Assembly (NCBI RefSeq): GCF_050624435.1
Contig: NC_134542.1
Span: 7,994,497-8,058,496, forward strand
Length of the DNA stretch: 64,000 nt
Source: Tenrec ecaudatus
Taxonomy: Eukaryota; Chordata; Mammalia; Afrosoricida; Tenrecidae
Direction of reading: 5' to 3'
The number at the start of each line of letters is the position of its first letter. The first letter of the stretch is position 1. A program made the position numbers and the translations under genes. Of the stretch, positions 27,126 to 37,627 are shown piece after piece. The notes beneath the pieces were generated by a model. That model saw nothing but the letters and a program-made list of their open reading frames with translations, searched no databases and was not told the DNA's origin.

Positions 27126-27487
27126 AAAACCCACCAAGAAACCCACTGCCATGTGGTTGATTCTCACTGATAGCAACCCTACTATAACTAAACCAAACTC
27201 TCTGCCATCAAGTCAATGCCGACGTAAGCAATACTGTAAGAGAGGATAGACCCGTCCTTGTGGGTTTCCAGGTCCATAATGCTTTACAGGAGTAGAAAGC
27301 CCAGTCTTTCTCCCTCTGAGGAGCTGGTGGTTTCAAACTGCTGACCTTGAGGTTAGTAGCCCAGTGCCTAACCACTACGCCACCAGGGCTCCTCAGTAAC
27401 CCGCTAGGGGGAATCCAGAACTGTACATCTTTCCGGGAACAGACAACCTCACCTTTCTCCTTTGTAGTGGCTGGTGGGTTTGAACCG
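27126..27487 (-). mobile_element. Two nested AfroSINEs
   Basis: An outer minus-strand SINE (27126-27186 and 27393-27487) is split by a complete inner one (27187-27392). The inner copy starts CAAACTCTCTGCCATCAAG and ends ACTACGCCACCAGGGCTCC. The outer sequence then resumes with a TCCAGAACTGTACATC segment. Confidence 0.72.
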
Positions 27488-27489
27488 CA

Positions 27490-27535
27490 TATTGCATATA
27501 GGGTCTAACAAATTGCATATAGGGTCTAACAAATG
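27490..27535. repeat. Two-copy tandem repeat (about 23-bp unit)
   Basis: ATTGCATATAGGGTCTAACA occurs twice in direct succession just after a SINE head. Confidence 0.85.
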
Positions 27536-27742
27536 TCCCAAGCCTTTTTCCTACAGGCTCTTCAGGAAGCTACTGGGATAAGAAACATGCTGGGGTTTCC
27601 CTTAAGAAATCTGTAGAGCAAAGAATGATCACAGGGACAGTGAACTATGGGATGTTTGGGTTGTTTGTTGGCTTCCTGGCCCAACACTCGGAAACTCAGG
27701 TGTTGTGATAGCCCCACACAAACACCAGAATGCAAGGACATT

Positions 27743-27935
27743 GTTATACCAAACTCACTGCCAGCGAGTTAATACTGACTCAGAGCGACCCTCTAGCCCC
27801 TGTGAGTTTCTGAGACTGCAACTCCTTACAGGAGTAGAAAGCCCTGTCTTTCTCTGAAGGAGTGGCTGGCGATTTTGAACTGCTGACTTTATGGTTAGCA
27901 GCCCGGCACAAAACCACTACGCCGCCAGGGCTCTG
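27743..27935 (-). mobile_element. AfroSINE
   Basis: CAAACTCACTGCCAGCGAG, CTCCTTACAGGAGTAGAAAGC and GAACTGCTGACTTTATGG, ending CCGCCAGGGCTC. Confidence 0.9.
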
Positions 27936-28141
27936 TCATAAGAATAAAGCAGACTTTTGGCAACTTGCGTGGTAGGATTTCCAAGAAACATCCTTAAGTG
28001 GAAAGGCTGGGGACAGATCTCTAGGTGAAATATTTTTCCCAATTTTAAAGTTGAATCAGATATATGATGTGTGTGTGTCATACATATGTGTGTATGTACA
28101 CTAAGGTCCATCACATGCACACACACACAGAAATTACTCTA

Positions 28142-29216
28142 GACAAAGGGCATTTATAGAGGTCAAGACAAAGACATGTACATATGCAAATATATATATG
28201 TGAGGATGGGGAAATAGATCTATGTGCCCATATTTATAGGTTTAGTATTTAGGTGGCAGGAGGACATTGGGCCTCCACTCAAGTTCTCCCTCAATGCAAG
28301 AATACTTTCTTCTATTAAATTGGCATTCTATGATGTTCACCCTCCCGACACAACCGCTGAGGACAAAGCAAATGTGGTGAAGAAAGCTGATGGTGCCCGG
28401 CTATCAAAAGATATAGCATCTGGGGGCTTAAAGGCTTGAAGATAAACAAGCGGCCATCTAGCTCAGAAGCAACAAAGCCCACATGGAAGAAGCACACCAG
28501 CCTGTGCGATCACGAGGTGCCAAAGGGATCAGGGATCAGGCATATCAGAAAAAAACAAAATCTTACCATAGTGAATGAAGGGGGAAGTGCAGAGTGGAGA
28601 CCCAAAACCCATTTTTCGGCCACTGGAGATCCCCTCACAGAGGGGTTTAGGGGAGGAGACGAGTCAGTCAGCATGCGATGTAGCACCGATGAAGAATACA
28701 GCTTTCCTCCAGTTCCTAAATGCTTCGTCTCCCCCCTCCCCCTGCCACTATCATGATCCGAATTCTACCTTGCAAGTCTGGATAGAGCAGAGGATGTACA
28801 CTGGTGCATATGGGAGCTGGAGGCACAGGGAATCCAGAGCAGATGATGCCTCCAGGACCAGGGGTGTGAGGGATGATACTGGGAGGGTAGAGGGAGAGTG
28901 GGTTGGAAAGAGGGAACTGATTACAAGGATCTACATGTGACCTCCTCCCTGGGGGATGGACAACAGAGAAGTGGGTGAAGGGAGACGTGGGCAGGGCAAG
29001 ATATGACAAAATAATAATTTATAAATTATCAAGGGCTCATGAGGGAGGGGGAGAGGAGGACAAAAAAAGAGGAGCTGATGCCAAGGGCATTAGTGGAGAG
29101 CAAATGCTCTGAAAATGATGAGGGCAAAGAATGTACAGATGTGCTTTACACAGTTGATGTATGTATGGATTGTGATAAGAGTTGTATGAGCCCCTCATAA
29201 AACATTAAAAAGAAAA
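28142..29216 (+). mobile_element. LINE-type insertion (1,075 bp) with perfect 13-bp target duplication
   Basis: AGAAATTACTCTA is present exactly at 28129-28141 and 29217-29229, bounding an insert that ends in an A-rich tail after CATAAAACATTAAAAAG. It shares blocks with the minus-strand inserts at 5985, 7132 and 24020: GGGGGATGGACAACAGAG, and the AATAATTTATAAATTATC block before the tail. It has no open frame. The long duplication and A-tail indicate L1-type insertion; I interpret it as an L1 3' UTR segment. It ends about 360 bases upstream of the GPR55 coding exon. Confidence 0.85.
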
Positions 29217-29571
29217 AGAAATTACTCTACAAAAAAAATAGGAAGGGAACCATGAACCAAAGAGTTCTCTGGAAGGACCAGCCACACCTAACAGTCAGTC
29301 CTGACTTGGGGAAAAACTTCAACTTAAAGCCAAGCTGAGTCATTCTGAATTCAGAGACTGCCTGGAAGGGGGTCCAACCAAAGGCAGCAGAGAGCCTCTC
29401 GGTGGTGCGGGGTGATCAGTCAATCTGCCCCGGGTTCCCCCTAATCACTACTCCCTGGGGGGATAAGGGACCCTGTTCATAGCTCCTGGCAAAGACCCTG
29501 GAGCCCATCCTTGAGGGCGGGCAGGCAGGCAAGGGACAGGCACCTCACCTGATCTGTCGTTGGCATTCCAG
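29217..29571. other. Sequence between LINE insert and GPR55 exon; probable intron end
   Basis: No separate gene. It ends with a splice-acceptor-like GGCATTCCAG at 29562-29571, eight bases before the GPR55 start codon. The pyrimidine tract is weak. In other mammals GPR55 has non-coding upstream exons spliced to the coding exon, so this is most likely the intron end. Confidence 0.5.
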
Positions 29572-29579
29572 GACAGGAC

Positions 29580-30527
29580 ATGAGCCCGCCCAACTGCTCC
29601 TTCACGGAGGTGAACAAACTGGTGGGCATCCTGCAGATGGCGGTGCACATCCCCACCTTCATCCTGGGCCTGGTCCTGAACCTGCTGGCCATCCGGGGCT
29701 TCAGCACCTTCCTGAAGCAGAGATGGCCGGAGTACGCGTCCACCTCCATCTACATGATCAACCTGGCCGTCTTTGACCTGCTGCTTGTGTTCTCCCTGCC
29801 CTTCAAGATGCTGCTGTCCCGAGAAACAATTTCCCTGCCTTCCCTCTGCACCATGGTCGAGAGCTTGTACTTCATCAGCATGTACGGGAGCGTCTTCACC
29901 ATCTCCTTCATCAGTCTGGATCGCTTCTTGGCCATGCAGTACCCGCTCCTGGTCAGCTCCCTGCGCTCCCCCAGGAAGATCCTCATGACCTGCGGCATCA
30001 TCTGGCTGCTGGTGTGGGTGGGGAGTATCCCTGTGTACAGCTTCCATGGGAAGACGGAAGGGTTCAAGTGCTTCCACAACTTGTCTGACAGCACCTGGAG
30101 CGCCAACATCTTCTTCCCCCTGGAGGTGTTTGGCTTCCTCCTGCCCCTGGGCATCATTGGTTTCTGTTCTTCCAAGAGCATCCACATTCTCCTCAGCCGG
30201 CGGGGTCACACCCAGGACTGGGTCCAGCAGAGAGCCTGTATCTGCACCATCGCAGTCAGTCTGGCCGTCTTCATCATCTCCTTCCTGCCGGTGCACTTGG
30301 CGATCTTGCTGCAGTTCCTGGTGAGAAACGGCTTCATCTTAGAATGCCGAGCCAAGCAGAACATCAGCCTCTTCATGCAATTGTCTCTGTGTTTGTCCAA
30401 CTGCAACTGTTGCCTGGATGTTTTCTGCTACTACTTTGTCATCAAAGAGTTCCGCGTGGGCGTCCTAGCCCACCGACCTTCCCGGTCCCAGCTGGTCTTC
30501 CAGGACACCACGGTCAGCAAGGTCTGA
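29580..30527 (+). CDS. GPR55: GPR55, class A G-protein-coupled receptor (lysophosphatidylinositol receptor)
   Basis: Intact 315-codon frame; human GPR55 is 319 residues and the difference is a shorter N-terminus. GPR55 is a plasma-membrane receptor for lysophosphatidylinositol that signals through Galpha13/Gq, RhoA and calcium. Seen here: N-glycosylation sites NCS (5-7) and NLS (167-169); seven hydrophobic segments; Asn34 (TM1); NLAVFD with Asp66 (TM2), then LPFK with Lys76 at the ligand-contact position; Cys90 and Cys164 for the extracellular disulfide; D114-R115-F116 in place of DRY; Trp142 in TM4; SFLP (234-237) in TM6 lacking the usual Trp; and DVFCYYF (280-286) in place of NPxxY. These variant motifs are family traits. 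The start was chosen as the first ATG after an acceptor-like AG and has a purine at -3. Frames on other strands are shadows. No disruption is seen. Confidence 0.98.
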   Translation: MSPPNCSFTEVNKLVGILQMAVHIPTFILGLVLNLLAIRGFSTFLKQRWPEYASTSIYMINLAVFDLLLVFSLPFKMLLSRETISLPSLCTMVESLYFISMYGSVFTISFISLDRFLAMQYPLLVSSLRSPRKILMTCGIIWLLVWVGSIPVYSFHGKTEGFKCFHNLSDSTWSANIFFPLEVFGFLLPLGIIGFCSSKSIHILLSRRGHTQDWVQQRACICTIAVSLAVFIISFLPVHLAILLQFLVRNGFILECRAKQNISLFMQLSLCLSNCNCCLDVFCYYFVIKEFRVGVLAHRPSRSQLVFQDTTVSKV

Positions 30528-32061
30528 GGAATGCAAGGCCCTGCTCAGAGGAGGAACACCCTCACGTCTGTCTACCCAGGCGTTTGATGTGGCAGGCTGG
30601 CACGTGGAGTGCCAATCGCTAGTCTGCTTCCCCCCTCGTGATGTTGGATGAGCCTCCTCTTTGCTTATTGTACCCCCAGAGGCCTTTCCCCCAAACCCAG
30701 AGAGCTGGACGTGGATCACCTGCTGTGCCGGGATTTCTCAAGAACCACAGAACCAGACACGTTCTGGATGGCTAGGTTCACTGGGGGGAAGAGAATGAGT
30801 TGGCCAAGTGAGCAAGCCTGCTTTTCACCTCTACCCTGTCCTTCTGTCCGCCTGGAACATTCTATTGAGGAAGAGCGAGGAGAGAGGATGTGTGGGGGAG
30901 AGACAGAGAGGGAGGGAGAGCGAGATACGGAGACAGAATCCAGAGAGTTAGCCACAGTGGAAAGCCTCTTGGGGTGCCCTATAAGGTGCTCTGGTAACTG
31001 GCCAGCAGGGTGGAGGGACGGCGGAAGACTACCTGTGGTCAAGGTCTGTAGTAGGTGTGACCAGCTTTCTAAGGTGTCTAACTGGACTTCGTTGTTAGGG
31101 CAACCGTCAGAAACAGCCAGGCTTGACTCGGTTCAGCCAAGCAGAACAAAGGTGGGTCCATGCGGTTGGCCCCGAAAACCCTGCCAATGGACTTGTCTAT
31201 CTCTGGGACTAGGAGCGAGAAAGACACTCAACCAGGGACAGGGCGAGGGGTGGGGGGGACGAACCACTTTGTCCCTCAGGCACGAAGGCCTGGCCTTGAG
31301 AGAGAGGTTCTTGGCTGGAAACTGGAAACAATTGGATCCCGGCTAGACTGTGGCGTTGAGCCAAGAAGGGAGGCGGCACAGCCAGAGCCCAAAGCCTTCA
31401 GATGACGCAGCTGGCTCCACAGAGGCAAGCGACTGTGGGGCTGGGCAATTTGGCTGGGGACCCAGTGGGCAGAAGGAGCAGGTGGGCCTCGTGCGGACAG
31501 AGGGAAGCTCTTTGACTCGGTGTGAAGCCAAGTGGTGGACAGGGGCTTGTAGGGGCCACTTAGATAAAACCCAGGGACTGCTGGGGTAGGGCGAGCCACC
31601 GGCCAGGCCTGCAGCTCTTGGACAGGAAGGAAGAATCGAGGTGCAGTATTACTTCCTGCCTGAGAACCGCATTTCCCCAACCAGACTGAGAGCCGTTTGA
31701 GGGCAGGTAACCCTTCTCTTCCTGCTGTCCCCAGCCCCCAACTCCCACTTCAGATGTGCTCCGGAAGCCGGGGAGGGCTTGAACGAAGGGGAGGAAGAGA
31801 GGCTCCGTGAAAGGGGTGAATGGGGAGGTCTTGGCCTGAGAGGGACCCTCCAGGGACTGGAAGGAGGCCCAGCTACCCCTCAACCCAGACACCCCTCTCC
31901 TTCCCGCTGTAGGGCTGTCTGCACCGCTGAGGCACTGGACAGAGACACCATCTGTGTCTCTTCTAGGTCCCAGCTGTCTGAGCTAGCAGGCCCCTTGGGG
32001 CAGGGCTGGATCAGTGTCTGGGTCTCATGGTCCCTGTGGTTGAGCTCACCCCAGGGTGAGC

Positions 32062-32098
32062 GCCCGCTCCCATTGTCCTTGTTGCATTGGGAGCGGGC
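32062..32098 (+). other. GC-rich hairpin
   Basis: GCCCGCTCCCA (32062-32072) and TGGGAGCGGGC (32088-32098) form a perfect 11-bp stem with a 15-base loop, inside the probable GPR55 3' UTR. Confidence 0.85.
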
Positions 32099-32284
32099 CC
32101 TGCCTGTCCTGCTGTGTCCATGATGGACAGTGGGAACTGGCCCACTCATGTCCCCCACCACCCCCAGGCACTTCTCAAATATAAATCTCGTCTGTAGGCA
32201 GCTTGACACTCCCTGAGCCAGGTAACAGAGAGCCCTAGATGCCCGCGAGGAGGGCCAGAGAGGGTGGGCAGTCTAGACGGAGCC

Positions 32285-32700
32285 CCCAACTGGGTCTCCT
32301 TCTAGATGATCCACCAGCTGAGTCTCCTTCAAGATAGATTCCACCTATTGAAGCTTCTTCTAGATCGGGGTTCTCAACGTTCCTGATGCCGCGACCCTTG
32401 CACATGGTTCCTCCTATTGTGGTGACCTCCAACCCTAAAATTATTTTCATTGCTACTTCATCACTGTCATTTTGCTACTGTTATGAATCGGGTGACCCCT
32501 GTGAAAGGGTTATTTGACCCCCAAAGGGGTTTCGGCCCACAGGTTGAGAACTGTTGTTCTAGATAGATCCACCAACTTGGTCTTCTAGATCCATGAGCTG
32601 AGTTTTCTAGCTGGATCTATCTCCTTCAAGACAGAACTACCAGTGGGCTCTTCTAGATAGAGCCAATCGCTGATCTTCTCCTAGATACATGGCCGGCTCT
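32285..32700. repeat. Degenerate minisatellite with TCTAGAT in most units
   Basis: Imperfect units of roughly 25-45 bases repeat the pattern CCACCAGCTGAGTCTCCTTC, then TAGAT. A SPIN element at 32366-32556 splits the array. TCTAGA or a one-base variant recurs at about 32300, 32359, 32558, 32586, 32661 and 32681. Confidence 0.75.
32366..32556 (-). mobile_element. SPIN-type hAT transposon with perfect 8-bp target duplication
   Basis: Flanked on both sides by TTCTAGAT (32358-32365 and 32557-32564), an exact octamer matching the hAT/SPIN target preference. Termini read GGGTTCTCAACG and GGTTGAGAACTGTTG; the interior has GCTACTTCATCACTGTC. It lies in reverse orientation relative to the copies at 14550, 25480 and 34255. 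Confidence 0.95.
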
Positions 32701-33254
32701 GTCTTCTCGTTAAGATGCACGGCTGTTGCCATAGGTCTTTGGAAGGTTGTGGTAGTCTTCGGTGACACGCCAAACCATGGACCTGCGGTGAGCGCGAGGG
32801 ATGTTCTGCTCCATTCCAGCACCTAAGAGGAGCATCCTCCTCCTTTCCCTCACCTTGAGGTCCCACCCCATCCCGTGAATCACAGAGAACTCACCAGGGT
32901 CAGCGGGAACAAGGCGCCGGCTGAGGGCTGCAGACCAGGGTGACTGCTCTATGCAAAGTCCACCTCCTGGCTCCCGAACCTGGCCCACAGTCGACGGTGG
33001 TGCCCAGCAGGTACTAAGGGGCCCAAGCACCTCCTCCAGGTGAGCACCAGCCAAGGGTCTGCCCTGCAAGCAACCAACAGTCAGTGATGGAGCCTCCTGC
33101 CCACCCCCTGCCGGCAATCTGCCTCTTCCCAAAGCCAGTGGTGGCTTGAAGATGGTATTGGGGCATAAGGGTGCCATGCTTTTCCTCCCAGATTGAGAAA
33201 ACCCGAGACATACCCATCCCTATGAATGCTTGTGAAATCGGCGTGATTAATTGG

Positions 33255-33260
33255 AATAAA
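33255..33260 (+). terminator. GPR55: Candidate GPR55 polyadenylation signal AATAAA
   Basis: First AATAAA after the stop codon on the sense strand, with a GU-rich element about 35-40 bases downstream. No transcript evidence is available here. Confidence 0.4.
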
Positions 33261-33285
33261 TGATTGAACTCATTTGGTCTACACA

Positions 33286-33977
33286 ATGAAGTGGTTTGTG
33301 TCACGTCACCTGACTTAGGCTTGAGCCACACCTATTGGTTCCAGAGAACAGTTGGGCCCCAGGTGACCCAACACTCTTGGTTCCCTTGGGGACCACCTGG
33401 TCATGAAGTCGGAGGCCACAGCAGGTAGGCACGCAGCTCTCCGATCAGCTACTCCTGCTCTCACCGCCTGTCCCCCACCCCACGGCCACCAGAGCTGCTC
33501 CTAAAGGTTCTGGGTCCAAGGACACCAGGCAGCCAGCAGGAGGGAGCTGCTGGAGACCCAGGTGGACTCTTCAGAACCTCTCCCCGACCACCGTCGGACC
33601 TTGGGACTCTGCAGTCACACCTGAGGTTGCCTCTTGGTTTCTCACGTGTGAATCTTGTCACCCAGTTTGGCACCCCTGGAGGGGGTGAGCTGCTGGATTC
33701 TGCCTCCTCTTTCTCCTGTACACCGCCCAGTCACACCCAGAGGGCCGCCTCTCACCGAGCCAGGGCCACTGCCCAGCCAGGACCCGACTCGGGACTCACC
33801 AGCCCCCACGCTGCGCATATCCGCATCCGGGTCTTCACAAGAGTGGGCAGGTTCCGTCCTCTTTCAGCTCCGTGTCTCCATGAAGGCGGTGAAGTCTGCC
33901 CGGATCGTCCTCTTCCGTTTCCTGTCCCAAGCCGAATGCCACCATCCGAGTGCGGTCGCCCTTCTCCTTGCTGTGAT
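33286..33977. other. Unrecognised sequence
   Basis: No gene or named repeat recognised. Confidence 0.3.
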
Positions 33978-34150
33978 TAGCTGCCCCCGAGTCTCGATGA
34001 TCTCACACAGCGGCACAAAACACTGCCCGGTCCACACCATCCAGTCCCATCCTGCCCCATCCCCGTGATCTGCTGGGGACCAGAGCAGTGCGATCCACAG
34101 GGTTTTCCTTGGCTGATGTTCCTCCGATAGATTGCCAGCCCTTTCTTCCT
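33978..34150 (-). mobile_element. RTE/AfroSINE-related fragment
   Basis: CGAGTCTCGATGATCTCACAC, then CAAAACACTGCCCGGTCC and TGCGATCCACAGGGTTTTC. It mixes features of the RTE 3' end and of a second AfroSINE subtype, so the exact family is unclear. Confidence 0.55.
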
Positions 34151-34155
34151 CGTCC

Positions 34156-34516
34156 AGTTGACTGACCTACAGCGACCCTAGCTAGGGGTTTGCTGAGACT
34201 GTGAACCTTAACAGCGGCTGACAGCTTCATCTTCCTCCCAAGGAATGACGAGAGCCGCGGTTCTCAACCTGTGGGTCGTGACCCTTTTGGGGGTCAAACG
34301 ACCCTTTCACAGCGGTCGCCCGATTTATAACAGTAGCAAAATTAGTTATGAAGTAGCAACGAAAATAATGTTCTGGCTGGGGGTCACCGCAGCATGAGGA
34401 ACTGCATTAAAGGGTCGTGGCTTGAGGAAGGTTGAGGACCACTGGACTAGAGGGTTTGAACCTCTGGCCTTCCCAGCAAGCAGGCCAGTGGCTAACCAGA
34501 GGCCACCAGGGCTCCT
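34156..34516 (-). mobile_element. AfroSINE interrupted by SPIN
   Basis: The SINE body (GACCTACAGCGACCCTAG) lies before 34254, and the head complement (GGTTTGAACCTCTGGCC, then AGGCCACCAGGGCTCC) after 34452. It reads through when the SPIN at 34255-34444 is removed. Confidence 0.82.
34255..34444 (+). mobile_element. SPIN-type hAT transposon nested in an AfroSINE
   Basis: CCGCGGTTCTCAACCTGTGG to GGTTGAGGACCACTG, 190 bp. The flanking octamers GACGAGAG and GACTAGAG match at 7 of 8. The host is a minus-strand AfroSINE, so SPIN arrived after that SINE. Confidence 0.93.
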
Positions 34517-35461
34517 GTGCAGTACCGGGGCCGCAGCAAACCTCCCCTGACAGACTGGCGACTGTCTGAACCAGGCTCTACCACATAGAAGGTGAGATTC
34601 TACCAGGAAACCCCTAAGGCCCCTTGGTGGCTAGTGACACTCGGAGTGGTGAGGGGACCTGCTGCAGATCAGGGGTGCAATGGCACTCTGGGGTGGGGTG
34701 GAGGCACTCTGGGGTAGAGGCAGCAGGCCTCCTGGGAGCACCATGTGTGGTGACCACCCCACTCCCACTCCCCACAGCCAAGTGAAGGTGGGCAGAGGTC
34801 ACCAGGAGTGCCCGCAATGACCTGGCCAGCTGCCTTGTGCTTCTCGCCAAGCAGGGCAGGGCTGGTCCCAGCACCTGCAACACGCAGCCCCCCTCCGGCT
34901 CCCTGCAGCTGGGGCTCCTGCCTCCCTTGACCTTGAGCCACGCTGCAGAGACCTGACCCTGGGTACTTTGGAGTCACAGATGTGTAGGATCAAGCCACGC
35001 TCTCGAGGCACTCTGCTCGGGGGAGTCACCCACATTCCTTTGCTCTGGGCTCGTCACTGGGGCAAGCATGATAGGGTGCTCCCTGCTAGGGACCTGCCGA
35101 GGGCGGGAGCTCCCTGAGGCGCAGCGAGGCGTCCTGGGCACCGCCAGCACAGTGTCTCTGCAATGCGTGTCCCTCAGAAGCGCCGCTGGGAGCCTGCCTG
35201 GGGTGACCAAGGCCCGAGGGTCTCACGGGAAGCCTCACCCGGTCGTGGCTCATTAGGTCAGACAGGAAGGCATTTCCAGCCAGGTGAGTGGCCGGACCAT
35301 CCCAAGCAGTATGTAGTCCTCTCTGGGAAATGGACCAGAGCCGGTCAGAGCCAGATTATCCGACCAGGTGTGTCCCCTGATGGTGTCTTCGGGATGCGAT
35401 GGCCCTGACAGATGTCCAGTGACTACATCCACACAGAGAGCAGTCCCTGCGGGCTGCAAGT
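34517..35461. other. Unrecognised GC-rich sequence
   Basis: No gene recognised; overlapping minus-strand frames of 78-102 codons (34614-35210) show no domain. Confidence 0.35.
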
Positions 35462-35620
35462 GGTCAGGAGGCTCAGCTGCTCCTCGGCAAGGTGGAGGTT
35501 TGAGCCCACCGGCACCAAGGAAGAGAAGCCCGAGGCTTGCCTTCCTCCAAACCCTGCCTCTGACACCCCTGCGGGCACAGCTCTGCCCTGACGCAGCGGA
35601 GTTGCCCTGAGCCACACGTC
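35462..35620 (+). mobile_element. Diverged AfroSINE
   Basis: GGTCAGGAGGCTCAGCTGCTC and GAGGTTTGAGCCCACC resemble the tRNA-like head; GGGCACAGCTCTGCCCTG resembles the body. Old copy. Confidence 0.5.
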
Positions 35621-35625
35621 AAGTT

Positions 35626-35978
35626 GAGAGAGAGAGAGAGAAGCTGAGATTGATTTTAAAGAATTGATTCATAGGGTGATGTGCACTGGAGGAAGGATGT
35701 GGGGAAGGGCAGCCGGTGTGGGTGTCAGCGGAGGAACAAAGCCAGTTGGTGATGCTGTGGCCTTGAGGCACTATCCTCCTCCTTTCAGAAACTGGACATC
35801 CACTGATTGGACGAGGCCCACCTGCATGACCCAGGCTTCTCTTCTTGCCTTAGAGTCAATGGATCGTAGATGTCAACCACAGAGACCAAACAGCTTCTCA
35901 GCAACCAGGACTCTAGTGTTGGCAAAACTATTGGCCACAATGGTCAAGCCAAGTTGACACATAGCATTAACCATTGCA
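35626..35978 (-). mobile_element. ERVL/MLT2-type LTR remnant
   Basis: Ends on + with CCAAGTTGACACATAGCATTAACCATTGCA in its last 30 bases, the complement of the start of MLT2-type LTRs. The middle has CACTGATTGGACGAGGCCCA and the left has an AGAGAG tract followed by TTGATTTTAAAGAATTG. Non-coding and old. Confidence 0.65.
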
Positions 35979-37627
35979 GTGGGCTTCCCTGACGGGCCTG
36001 GGGTGGGGGTGGGGGCCTCACAGTGGGTGAGAGAGGCCCCCGAAGGCTGATTGTAGGGTAGGGCCTGCTTGTGGGGCTAGAGCACAGGCTGCTCCATTAT
36101 CTGGGGCCTCTGGTGGCATTTGAAATGCAAGAAGCCTCCACAGACATCCCATCTCCACCTGAGCATGTGTCCTGGGGAGCTGGCTCCGGGCTCTGACCGA
36201 GGCCACGGCCAGCAGTGCATAGCAATCCCTTTGCCGGCCGTGGGAGCCTTCCCTAGACCTCCAGGGCAGCCTTGTTAAAGGGGCAGCCGGGCTTGCCGTC
36301 CACCTGGGAATATCACAGGTGTGCAGCTGAATGGAGCGGGCATTTCCAGGTGCAGACTCAAACTCAAGAGGTGCTAGGCAGCTGTCGGCATCTCCGGGGA
36401 AGGAGGCTCAGAAACACGCTGGTTCAGCGGACCTGTTGGGCTTTCCACATCAACGCCATGTTGGCGCAGAGGCATCAGTCTTGGAATCTTACAGACAATC
36501 GGACCCCACCGCCTGGGGTATTGAAGTCGCCTGGGTAAAATAAGCATGACCCTCGATGCCAAGCAAAGGGCTCACCCCATGATAGAAGAGGGCAAGTCCA
36601 AGCCCAGGTGTTAAGTTGGAGGCGTCTCCTGACTCAGGGCTGATGAACCCAGTGTCAGGACCAGCAGGAATACCACAGGCTGCTGAGGTGGATGAATCCA
36701 GGGTCAGGCTCGGGCCTGGAGAGGTACATGAATCCAAGGTTGGCAGGTCAGGTGGCAGGCCATTTGATAGCTCCTAGGATTGGTAGTACTATGGCAGGCC
36801 ACTGGCTCACATTCAAAGAACTGGAGGCTGAGGAGCCGTAGGCAGGATCTAGACGCAGCAAAAAGCAAGCAAGCAAGCAGGCCCACACCCTCCTTCTATA
36901 GGAAGTCAGCCACGCCTCCAAGGAGACCACCTTTCCATTGCGACAGGGATGTGATCGGAGAGCGGGGGTTGCGCTCCACCATAATCTTCCAGCAGTTCCC
37001 ATGGCGGCCTTGATGACTGACGTGGTGCTAGGTCATGTCATGGAGGATGACTAGGCCTCAACTGTGAAACCTCTGAGACTCCCGGCCCAGCCAGGATGGC
37101 ACGGAACCTATCACACCAGCTGCTTGGTCGTACAATATTTCAGCTCCATCCTCCCGGAGCGCCCTGGCAGACCCAGTTTCTTGGCTAAATCCTAGCAGAG
37201 GGAGGGACAACAGCGGGGTGGGTGGTCCAACAGTATCCAGAGTATTTTCAGGGGAGCCCTGGGTTCTTATCCGTGCTGGTCCCCACCACAGTGCCCACTG
37301 ACTAAGCCCATGAGCAGAGGCTCCTTCCTGTGCCATGCGGGCACTAAGGGGGCATTGTGAGTTGAACTGGATTCCGTGGGAGGCTGGTTTTGGTCCTCCC
37401 TCCCTCCAGGAAAGGCCTGGATGGCTTCACATTCGCCTCAATAGGGTAGACGAGGGAAAAGTGACCATTTCCACTAATAAAGAGATCAGCAGCTGATAGA
37501 GTGAAGCCCACACAGCTGATGGAATTATGGAAACTCCGAAATGGACGCTCGTGAGAAAAATTATCTGTGAAAAATCCTCCCTCTGAACTGACAGCGGCGA
37601 CACAGTGGAGCTGGTGCTTGTTCTTCG
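35979..37627. other. Unrecognised sequence with a short degenerate tandem repeat
   Basis: Around 36640-36745 the motif GATGAACCCAGTGTCAGG recurs three times in variant form. The block may belong to an LTR element I do not recognise. No gene is seen. Confidence 0.35.

Larger units (their letters stand above)
30528..33285 (+). other. GPR55: Probable GPR55 3' UTR and downstream flank
   Basis: The first canonical AATAAA on the sense strand after the stop codon is at 33255-33260, followed within about 40 bases by a GU-rich stretch (TGGTTTGTGTC), so the 3' UTR could extend to about 33285. It would then include a hairpin, a minisatellite and a SPIN transposon. A weaker, earlier poly(A) signal variant is possible. 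No other gene is seen; the 232-codon frame at 30648-31346 has no domain. Confidence 0.4.

Noticed and set aside
29448-30296. 282-codon open frame antisense to GPR55
   Set aside because: It mirrors the GPR55 coding sequence: hydrophobic Leu/Val codons read in reverse give a Gln/Asp/Glu/His-rich protein. It has no domain, and the sense gene is unmistakable.
30648-31346. 232-codon frame downstream of GPR55
   Set aside because: It lies in the probable 3' UTR, has no domain, and several other frames overlap it.
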